Part shown: piece after piece, positions 1 to 5,187 of the stretch | Layout of the letters: each line of letters starts with the position of its first letter | Numbering within the stretch: position 1 is the first letter of the stretch | Assembly: GCA_946626795.1 (NCBI GenBank) | Contig: CAMOUZ010000087.1 | Location: 1 to 5,187 of the forward strand | Length of the DNA: 5,187 nt | Reading direction: 5' to 3' | Origin: an uncultured Clostridia bacterium | GTDB taxonomy: Bacteria > Bacillota > Clostridia > Christensenellales > CAG-1252 | Program-made: the position numbers and the translations under genes | The notes under the pieces: generated by a model | What the model was told of the DNA's origin: nothing | Database searches by the model: none | What the model saw: only the letters and a program-made list of their open reading frames with translations

Positions 1-1209
1 GACGATGGCGACCTTCTGTCCCGGGAGGGCATGCGCCGTAAAGCCATGCATGATCTCCTTCTCGGGCGTATATCCGAAGCGAACGTTCTCAAAACGCACG
101 TCCCCTTTCGCCGTAGGGAGGAACGCCGTCTTATCCGCCTCGGAGGGAAGCTCCTCATTTGCCAAAAACTCGAAAACTCTCTCGCTCGCGGCGGAAGCGG
201 ACTGTAAAGAAGAGATGGTATTCGCAAGCTGGGTCAAAGGATTCGTGAAAAGATGCACATAAGAGATGAAAGCGATGACGACGCCGAAAGTGATCTTCCC
301 GGAAAACGCCATCGCGCCGCCGATCACCGTGACCACGACGAAAGCGAGATCTCCGATAAAGCCCATAAAAGGCATCATCAATCCCGAAAGGAACTGCGCC
401 TTCCAAGCGGAGGCGCGCAAGCGGAGATTCAGCTTGTCGAACGCCTTTTTCTCTTTCTCTTCCGCACCGTACGCTTTCACGATGTTATGCGCGCTGAAGA
501 CCTCCTCTATGCGTCCGTTGAGGGCGCCGAGCTCTTGCTGCTGACGGAGGAAATATTTCTGCGAACGCTTGATGATGACGCTCATCAGGAAGAACCCGAC
601 GAGGGTCGTCCCGATCACCGCGAAGGCGAGGATATAGTTCGTATAAAACATCATGATAATGGAGCCGAAGAACTGCGTCACCGCGCCGATGAGCTGTCCC
701 ACGCTTCGATTCATCGTGATCTCGATGAGATCCACGTCATTCGTGGCGCGAGAGAGGGTGTCGCCATAGCTCGTCGTGTCGAAATAACGCAAAGGCATCC
801 TGTCGATCTTTCGGCTGATATCGCTCCTGAGGCTTCGGCTGATGCGTTGCGTAACCGTTGCCATAATAAAGCCTTGGATATAGCCGAAAATCATAGACAG
901 GCTGTACATCACGACGAGCGTCACGCAGAGCTTCACCGTCTTTTCGACATCGATGCCGAGGGGGGAGCGCACGCCGTCCAAGATGGCGTTCGTGATCTCC
1001 TTGATGAGATTCGGACCGAGGATCGCAAGGACGGAAGCCCCTATGGCAAGGAGCAGGACCGCGATAAACGCCGGCCAATAACGCTTGCTGTATCGAAGCA
1101 GACTCACGATCGCCCTTTTCATGCTCTTCGGCTTCTCGGCGACGTCCATCCTGCCCATATGACCTCTTCTCGGAGGCGTCCTTCTCACTGTCTCTTTTTC
1201 TTCATTCAT
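1..1209 (-). CDS. ABC exporter half-transporter, second subunit of heterodimer (3' end cut by window)
   Basis: Membrane half-transporter with an N-terminal transmembrane domain fused to an ATPase domain; it should pair with the subunit encoded just upstream. The frame is open from the ATG at 1209 to base 1 (403 codons). The first ~30 residues are charged and Arg-rich, as often seen in this partner type. Hydrophobic segments lie near residues 45-65, 92-118, 175-190, 192-213, 280-301 and 307-325, matching the six helices of type IV (B-family) exporters. A stretch rich in Ala and Ser before ERVFEFL (~340-350) is the usual lead-in to the ATPase domain. That domain starts near residue 368, with A-loop Tyr380, and is cut at VAIV, just before Walker A. 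Family members are usually ~600 residues, so about 200 are missing. The start at 1209 is chosen because a strong GGAGGAGG lies 9 bases upstream; Met18 is a weaker alternative. It overlaps the upstream gene by 8 bases. The substrate (drug, lipid or peptide) cannot be told from sequence. Confidence 0.93.
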   Translation of the reverse strand, partial: MNEEKETVRRTPPRRGHMGRMDVAEKPKSMKRAIVSLLRYSKRYWPAFIAVLLLAIGASVLAILGPNLIKEITNAILDGVRSPLGIDVEKTVKLCVTLVVMYSLSMIFGYIQGFIMATVTQRISRSLRSDISRKIDRMPLRYFDTTSYGDTLSRATNDVDLIEITMNRSVGQLIGAVTQFFGSIIMMFYTNYILAFAVIGTTLVGFFLMSVIIKRSQKYFLRQQQELGALNGRIEEVFSAHNIVKAYGAEEKEKKAFDKLNLRLRASAWKAQFLSGLMMPFMGFIGDLAFVVVTVIGGAMAFSGKITFGVVIAFISYVHLFTNPLTQLANTISSLQSASAASERVFEFLANEELPSEADKTAFLPTAKGDVRFENVRFGYTPEKEIMHGFTAHALPGQKVAIV

Positions 1210-2959
1210 CGGACAGTTCCTCCTCCGAGAGCTGTGACGAGGCGATCTCGCGATACACTTTCGACGTGGCGAGGAGCTCTCTGTGCTTCCCGATCGCCAC
1301 CACTTTTCCTTCGTCCAAAACGACGATCTTATCCGCGTCCATGATCGTGCCGATACGCTGGGCGACGATGAGGACCGTAGTCCCTTTCAGCTCGCGCTTC
1401 AATGCGGCGCGAAGCTCTTTATCCGTCTTGTAATCCAAGGCGGAAAAGCTATCGTCGAAGATCAAGATCTCCGGCTCTTTATAGAGCGCGCGGGCGATGG
1501 ATAAACGCTGTTTCTGCCCGCCGCTGAAATTCGCGCCTTCCCTGGCGACGAACGCCGATTCCTGCCCGTCTTTGTCATAGACAAAAGAGGCGGAGGCGAT
1601 GTCGAGGGCGCGACGCACTTTCTCGCGTTCATCCGCTTGCCCTTCGCTTCCGTAGACGACATTTCCTTTCACGTCGCCCGAGAAGAGGACGGCACGCTGA
1701 GAGATATAACCGATCTTTTTCACAAGCGCTTGATTTTTATAATCTTTCACGTTGACGCCGTCCACATATACGGCGCCCTCCGTCACGTCGAAGAAACGGG
1801 GGATCAGATTCACGACCGTGCTCTTGCCGCTCCCCGTCGAGCCGATGAAGGCGACGGTCTCTCCTCTTTCCGCGCGGAAGGAAATATGCTCCAAAACGGG
1901 ATTCTCCGCGTCGGGATAACGAAAAGAAACGTCCTCGAAGATCACCTCGCCTTTCACGCCCTCCAAGCCTTCTTCCCGCTCCCCTTCGAGGATCTTGGGC
2001 GTCGTGCCGAGGACTTCCGCAATGCGTCTCGCCGCCACGAAAGCGCGCGGCCCCATGATGAAAGCGAAGCTCAGCATCATAAAGGACATCACGATCTGTA
2101 TGGCGTAAGAGGAGAAGATGATCATCTCGCTGTAAAGCATCACTTTCTCCGCCGTGGAGACCGCGTTGATAAGATAAATGCCGATCCAATAAATGGAGAG
2201 GGAGAGCCCGCTCATGATCCCCGTCATCACGGGAGACATCGCCGCCATAATGCGATGGGCGACAAGGTTATTCTTCGCTAATGCGACATTCGCCCGCTCG
2301 AACTTTTCCTCTTGGAATTCCTCTGCGTTATAGGCGCGGACGACGCGAAGCCCCGTCAGAGACTCTCGCATCCTTTCATTGATATCGTCGGTGAGTTTCT
2401 GTATCTTCTTAAAGCGCGGCACGGCGAAAAGAAAGACCGCCGAGAGAAGCATAAAGAGCGCGAGAACGGCAACCCCCGTCGCGAGCGTCCATTGCCAATT
2501 CTTCGTGGCGACTTTCGTGATCGCCCAGACCGCCATAACAGGCGCGCGAAGCGCCACCATCATCCCCATCGTGATGAGGGTCTGCACCTGCGAAATGTCA
2601 TTCGTCGAACGAGTGATAAGGCTCGCCGTGGAGAAATGATTGATCTCCTCCATCGAGAAGCTCTGCACCTTCGCAAAAAGTTTATCCCGCAGACGATAAG
2701 AAAGCCCCGTGCCGATCTGCGCGCCGAAGAATCCCACCCCGACGGCGCAAGCGACGCCGAGCGCGGCGAGAAGCAGCATTTTCAATCCCGCGATAAGGAT
2801 CTCGGCGGTGGAGCCGCCCGCGCCCGTCACGAGAAGAGTGATGTCTTGCATCCTTTCGATGAGTTCGAGCTCAGCCCAAACCTGCAAGGCAACGATGACG
2901 AGGCCCGCGAAAAACATCGCCCATTCTTTTCGTGAAAGCTCTTTTAAAAGTCTTCCCAT
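1202..2959 (-). CDS. ABC exporter half-transporter, first subunit with degenerate ATP site
   Basis: Complete 585-residue membrane exporter subunit: a six-helix transmembrane domain (helices near 13-35, 54-83, 133-150, 155-180, 240-265 and 275-303) followed by an ATPase domain from about residue 338. Visible motifs are A-loop Tyr348, Walker A GSTGSGKST (373-381), Q-loop Gln421, signature FSGGQ (478-482), Walker B ILIFDD (498-503) and D-loop SALD (506-509). The catalytic position after the Walker B Asp is Asp503 instead of Glu, and the switch residue is Gln534 (VAQR) instead of His. In heterodimeric exporters such as TM287/288 and BmrC/BmrD, this pattern marks the subunit that contributes Walker A and B to the non-hydrolysing site. 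Its near-canonical signature would complete the competent site with the partner. The start at 2959 has GGAGG only 3 bases upstream, and the MGRLLKELSRKEW beginning fits the family. It is the first gene of a two-gene unit, 97 bases after malQ. The transported substrate is unknown. Confidence 0.95.
   Translation of the reverse strand: MGRLLKELSRKEWAMFFAGLVIVALQVWAELELIERMQDITLLVTGAGGSTAEILIAGLKMLLLAALGVACAVGVGFFGAQIGTGLSYRLRDKLFAKVQSFSMEEINHFSTASLITRSTNDISQVQTLITMGMMVALRAPVMAVWAITKVATKNWQWTLATGVAVLALFMLLSAVFLFAVPRFKKIQKLTDDINERMRESLTGLRVVRAYNAEEFQEEKFERANVALAKNNLVAHRIMAAMSPVMTGIMSGLSLSIYWIGIYLINAVSTAEKVMLYSEMIIFSSYAIQIVMSFMMLSFAFIMGPRAFVAARRIAEVLGTTPKILEGEREEGLEGVKGEVIFEDVSFRYPDAENPVLEHISFRAERGETVAFIGSTGSGKSTVVNLIPRFFDVTEGAVYVDGVNVKDYKNQALVKKIGYISQRAVLFSGDVKGNVVYGSEGQADEREKVRRALDIASASFVYDKDGQESAFVAREGANFSGGQKQRLSIARALYKEPEILIFDDSFSALDYKTDKELRAALKRELKGTTVLIVAQRIGTIMDADKIVVLDEGKVVAIGKHRELLATSKVYREIASSQLSEEELSDE
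1219..1226 (-). promoter_or_regulatory. Ribosome binding site of the second ABC subunit, inside the first subunit's gene
   Basis: On the minus strand GGAGGAGG ends 9 bases before the ATG at 1209. It is embedded in consecutive Glu codons near the C-terminus of the upstream subunit (LSEEELSDE). It decides the start: the other ATG in the overlap (1205) opens a frame that stops after six codons. Confidence 0.75.
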
Positions 2960-2962
2960 TTT

Positions 2963-2967
2963 CCTCC
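2963..2967 (-). promoter_or_regulatory. Ribosome binding site of the first ABC subunit, short spacing
   Basis: GGAGG on the minus strand, followed by AAA and then the ATG at 2959. The core-to-start spacing of 3 bases is shorter than the usual 5-9, but there is no other good start nearby and the protein N-terminus fits the family from this Met. Confidence 0.65.
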
Positions 2968-2971
2968 GTTG

Positions 2972-2987
2972 GGCGGGAGACCCCGCC
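2972..2987 (-). promoter_or_regulatory. Leader hairpin immediately before the ABC ribosome binding site
   Basis: On the minus strand GGCGGG (2987-2982) and CCCGCC (2977-2972) form a perfect six-pair all-GC stem with a GTCT loop. It ends 4 bases before the GGAGG of the first ABC gene. There is no T-run after it, so it does not look like a terminator on the minus strand. On the plus strand the downstream sequence is only mildly T-rich and no plus-strand gene ends here. It could affect translation start or RNA stability; the role is inferred from position only. Confidence 0.45.
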
Positions 2988-3007
2988 TTTCTGTCTTCCG
3001 AGACTTA

Positions 3008-3036
3008 TTTATATAGTTATTCCCCGAAGCGGAAAA
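3008..3036 (-). promoter_or_regulatory. Weak sigma-A-like promoter candidate for the ABC pair
   Basis: The minus strand has TATAAA (3013-3008) in an AT-rich patch, with TTTTCC (3036-3031) 17 bases upstream. The -10 box is good; the -35 box matches TTGACA at only three positions and lies inside the post-malQ hairpin. A start near 3001 would give a leader of about 42 bases carrying the GC hairpin. The ABC pair could instead be transcribed by read-through from malQ. Confidence 0.35.
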
Positions 3037-3049
3037 AGTTTCCCTTCGG
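3024..3049 (-). terminator. Hairpin just after the malQ stop, possible weak terminator without U-tract
   Basis: On the minus strand CCGAAG (3049-3044) pairs with CTTCGG (3029-3024), and the inner GGAA (3043-3040) pairs with TTCC (3034-3031), leaving a 5-base loop and one bulged G at 3030. The stem begins 7 bases after the malQ stop, where a terminator is expected. The sequence that follows is GGAATAACTATATAAA, with no run of T, so intrinsic termination would be poor. It may instead protect the 3' end of the lysA-malQ transcript. Confidence 0.4.
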
Positions 3050-3056
3050 CCCCTAT

Positions 3057-4673
3057 TTATCGGCTCGCTTTACAGGCGGCGAGAGCGGAGATCATCTCCT
3101 CCGTCATTCGCCAAGCCCAATTCTCTTCGCTGACGAGCGCGGGCGTATTCATGCGGCTCTCCGCCCCGAGGGCGAGAAGATCCTGCATGGGAACGACGGC
3201 GCATTTCGCCTTGGAAGCAAGCACGGTGGCGACTGCCGTACGCGTGAGCTTCGCGGCGTCCAAGGAGAGGAAATAAGAGGCATTTACTCTCTCGATAAGC
3301 GCCACTCTCTCCCGCATCTCCGCCTGCTTCGCCGCCGCGTCTTCGGGATAAGGCTTCGTAAGCGCGGAGACGAATGCCGCCCGATCCGAAGCGGGAACCT
3401 CCGCCTTTACGTTCCCCAAGACCTCTTCCAAAGAGACCTCCAAGACCGTGGCTTGCACCAAGATATCGCGTGCAGCCACGGCGGCCTCCTTCTCCGAAAG
3501 GGAGCGGAGATATCCGCAGAGCGGCATATTGTCGTGCGTGCCCGTATAGGCGACGACGTTCTCTTTGTAATTCGCGGGCTTATGCTCATTCCAAGGATCG
3601 CCGTCCAAGCCGAATTCATAGACTTTCATCCCCGGGAAGCCCACCTCGGAGAGCATCTTCCGAAGGCTTTCGTCGATATATCCGAGATCCTCTGCGATGA
3701 TGGGCTCGTCGAGAAGACCCTCGAAAAGCGCCGCACCGGGACCCTGCGTCCAAACGCCGTGCTTGGCATCGGGAGCGTCTGCGTCGATGGCATAAAAGCG
3801 ATCCAACCCGCGGAAATGATCGATGCGTAGATAATCGAAGAGCTCGAGCTCACGGGCGATGCGTTCGCGCCACCAGCGATACCCCGTCTCCTTCATATAC
3901 GTCCAATCATACAAAGGATTGCCCCAAAGCTGACCTTCCGCATTAAAATAATCGGGGGGAACGCCCGCCACTTTGGAGGGACGGCGGTCTTCACCGAGCA
4001 GGAAAAGCTCGGGATATTTATAGACCTCCGCGCTGTTCAAAGCGAGATAGATGGGCATATCGCCGAGGATCTTCACCCCGACGCCGTTCGCATAGGCTTT
4101 GAGAGCGCGCCATTGTTTCAAGAAAAGATATTGCGTGAAAAGATGATAGAGATATTCCTCTCGATGCGCCGCGAGGAAAGCTTCCGCTTTCGCCTCGTCA
4201 TAAGAAGAGAGTCCCTCTCCCCAATCATAAAAGAGCTTGCCCTCGAAATGTTCGAGCAAGGTGGCGAACATCGCATAATCTTTATACTCGTTGTCTTGCA
4301 AAAACGCCGCAAAATCGACGCTCTTTACGTCAAAGCGTGAGAAGGCGAGACGAAGGCTCTTATCCTTCTCCCGTTTCACTTTTTCATAATCCACCTTTTT
4401 CTCCGCCGAGCAAAAGATCTCCTCTTCTTGCAAGAGTCCTTCTTTCACGAGGGCGAAAAGATCGATAAACAGCGAATTTAAGGCAAAAGCCGCAATGGAA
4501 GAATAAGGAGAATTCCCTTCGCGCGTAGGGGTGAGCGGCAAGACCTGCCATATCGTGAAGCCGCCCGCGCGGAGCGCGTCTACGAAAGCATACGCGCCTT
4601 CGCCGAGGGTGCCGATCCCTTCTTTGGAAGGAAGGGAGGAAACAGAAAGCAATACGCCCGATTCTCGCTGCAT
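3057..4673 (-). CDS. malQ: 4-alpha-glucanotransferase (amylomaltase, GH77)
   Basis: Cytoplasmic enzyme that moves an alpha-1,4-glucan segment from one maltooligosaccharide to another or to glucose, serving maltodextrin, starch or glycogen use. At 538 residues it is slightly longer than the usual ~500. GH77 landmarks appear in order: SSLPSKEGIGTLGE (12-25); NSPYSSIAAFALNSLFIDL (54-72); GDMPIY (204-209); the segment VAGVPPDYF to QLWGNPLY (235-255) that shapes the acceptor site; RIDHFRG (283-289) with nucleophile Asp285; IIAEDLG (325-331) with acid/base Glu328; YTGTHDN (376-382) with His380 and Asp381; and the C-terminal MQDLLALGAESRMN (496-509). All catalytic residues are present. After THDN the protein has Met383-Pro384, where many amylomaltases have Asp-Thr. 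The start at 4673 has GAGG 6 bases upstream and begins one base after the lysA stop, so the two are probably co-transcribed. No other glycogen or maltose gene is in the window. Confidence 0.97.
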   Translation of the reverse strand: MQRESGVLLSVSSLPSKEGIGTLGEGAYAFVDALRAGGFTIWQVLPLTPTREGNSPYSSIAAFALNSLFIDLFALVKEGLLQEEEIFCSAEKKVDYEKVKREKDKSLRLAFSRFDVKSVDFAAFLQDNEYKDYAMFATLLEHFEGKLFYDWGEGLSSYDEAKAEAFLAAHREEYLYHLFTQYLFLKQWRALKAYANGVGVKILGDMPIYLALNSAEVYKYPELFLLGEDRRPSKVAGVPPDYFNAEGQLWGNPLYDWTYMKETGYRWWRERIARELELFDYLRIDHFRGLDRFYAIDADAPDAKHGVWTQGPGAALFEGLLDEPIIAEDLGYIDESLRKMLSEVGFPGMKVYEFGLDGDPWNEHKPANYKENVVAYTGTHDNMPLCGYLRSLSEKEAAVAARDILVQATVLEVSLEEVLGNVKAEVPASDRAAFVSALTKPYPEDAAAKQAEMRERVALIERVNASYFLSLDAAKLTRTAVATVLASKAKCAVVPMQDLLALGAESRMNTPALVSEENWAWRMTEEMISALAACKASR

Positions 4674-4674
4674 T

Positions 4675-5187
4675 TTATACCTCGAGACGGGTCATATCCT
4701 CGAAGGACTCGCGGCGGATCGCAAGACGATCCTCCCCTTCCTTCACCCAGACGACTGCGGGACGGGGGATGCGATTATAATTGGACGCCATAGCATAATT
4801 ATACGCGCCCGTACAGAGCACGGCGAGGATGTCGCCGCGAACGGGCTTGGGAAGATCCACATTTTCTTGGAGGATATCGCCGCTCTCGCAACAACGTCCC
4901 ACGACGGAGCAAATAAAATCCGCTTTCGCCGCCGCCTTGCTCGCAAGGAGCACGGTATAGGGCGCTTCATAAAGCGCGTAACGAGGGTTGTCCGGCATGC
5001 CGCCGTCCACCGAGACATAGCTCTTATAGCCTTTGATGGTTTTAACGCTGCCCACGGTGTAAAGCGTGACGCCCGCATCTGCCACGAGACTGCGTCCCGG
5101 TTCGAGCAAAATGCGCGGAAGGGCGCACCCGATCGCGGAAGCGCGAAGCTTGATGACCTCCGCCATATCGCGAATGACCGCCGCATA
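4675..5187 (-). CDS. lysA: Diaminopimelate decarboxylase, C-terminal part (5' end cut by window)
   Basis: PLP enzyme (fold type III, alanine racemase-like) that converts meso-diaminopimelate to L-lysine and CO2, the last step of lysine synthesis, in the cytoplasm. Only the last 170 residues are visible; the barrel with the PLP-binding Lys and the true start lie beyond the right edge. The Met at 5166 is internal, because the frame continues upstream (YAAVIRD) with family-like sequence. Numbered from the first visible residue, landmarks are EPGR (29-32), which contacts the substrate or cofactor region; VDGGMPDNPR (60-69); CCESGD (99-104), holding the Cys-Glu pair that completes the active site of the other subunit in the dimer; and GAYNYAMASNYNR (127-139). 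CESGD together with GAYNY separates LysA from arginine and carboxynorspermidine decarboxylases. Nothing looks broken. malQ starts one base after the stop. Confidence 0.96.
   Translation of the reverse strand, partial: YAAVIRDMAEVIKLRASAIGCALPRILLEPGRSLVADAGVTLYTVGSVKTIKGYKSYVSVDGGMPDNPRYALYEAPYTVLLASKAAAKADFICSVVGRCCESGDILQENVDLPKPVRGDILAVLCTGAYNYAMASNYNRIPRPAVVWVKEGEDRLAIRRESFEDMTRLEV
4680..4683 (-). promoter_or_regulatory. Ribosome binding site of malQ, inside the end of lysA
   Basis: GAGG on the minus strand lies 6 bases before the malQ ATG and overlaps the final Glu-Val codons of lysA. With the TAA-A-ATG junction, this favours translational coupling of malQ to lysA. Confidence 0.6.

Noticed and set aside
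1203..1205. ATG giving a 4-base ATGA overlap as the start of the second ABC subunit
   Set aside because: This frame reaches a stop after six codons. The ATG at 1209 opens the correct frame.
253..1344. Plus-strand open frame of 363 codons
   Set aside because: It lies antisense to the two ABC genes, whose protein motifs are unmistakable. Its product is a His/Arg/Asp-rich low-quality sequence with no recognisable domain, as expected from the codon bias of the real genes.
2972..2987. GC hairpin as an intrinsic terminator
   Set aside because: On the minus strand no T-run follows; on the plus strand the tail is only TTTCTGTCTTCC and no gene ends there.
2709..3830. Plus-strand open frame of 373 codons
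   Set aside because: It is antisense to the first ABC gene and malQ, crosses their intergenic gap, and shows no domain or plausible composition. It is a shadow frame.
5164..5166. ATG that could be taken as the lysA start
   Set aside because: The frame continues upstream to the window edge with residues that fit LysA, and a start here would remove the PLP-binding barrel. It is an internal Met.
4743..5186. Minus-strand open frame of 147 codons overlapping lysA
   Set aside because: It is out of frame with the clear LysA motifs and rich in Arg, Ser and Pro; it is a shadow of lysA.
1..5187. Search for CRISPR repeats, IS ends, tRNA genes or toxin-antitoxin pairs
   Set aside because: No direct repeats, inverted-repeat ends, cloverleaf patterns or small non-shadow genes were seen by eye; almost all bases belong to four ordinary genes.

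Overview
The window is a compact, fully coding stretch with all four genes on the minus strand. Read in the direction of transcription (right to left) they are: the C-terminal part of diaminopimelate decarboxylase (lysA, cut by the right edge), a complete GH77 4-alpha-glucanotransferase (malQ), a 97-base intergenic gap, a complete ABC exporter half-transporter of 585 residues, and the first 403 residues of its partner half-transporter, which is cut by the left edge just before its Walker A motif.

Organism: strong GGAGG-type Shine-Dalgarno sequences, very tight gene packing, a protein style close to Clostridia, and a two-gene heterodimeric ABC exporter of the kind common in Bacillota suggest a Firmicutes/Clostridia-like bacterium of moderate GC content, possibly an uncultured gut lineage. 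This is inferred from protein style only. No rRNA or other lineage marker is present.

Layout and logic: lysA and malQ are separated by one base (TAA-A-ATG), and the malQ ribosome binding site lies inside the last lysA codons, so they are almost certainly co-transcribed although they serve unrelated pathways (lysine synthesis and alpha-glucan use). The gap after malQ (2960-3056) is the only non-coding DNA. It holds a hairpin just after the malQ stop that lacks a U-tract, a weak sigma-A-like promoter candidate, and a short all-GC hairpin directly upstream of the ABC ribosome binding site. The two ABC genes overlap by 8 bases and form one translationally coupled unit. The first subunit has substitutions at both the catalytic Walker B position (Asp for Glu) and the switch position (Gln for His), as expected of an asymmetric heterodimeric exporter with one degenerate ATP site. 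The partner should supply the competent site, but its nucleotide-binding domain is outside the window.

I found no mobile element, CRISPR array, RNA gene or clearly new system. The points worth a second look are modest: the asymmetric ATP site, the lysA-malQ coupling, and the structured intergenic leader.
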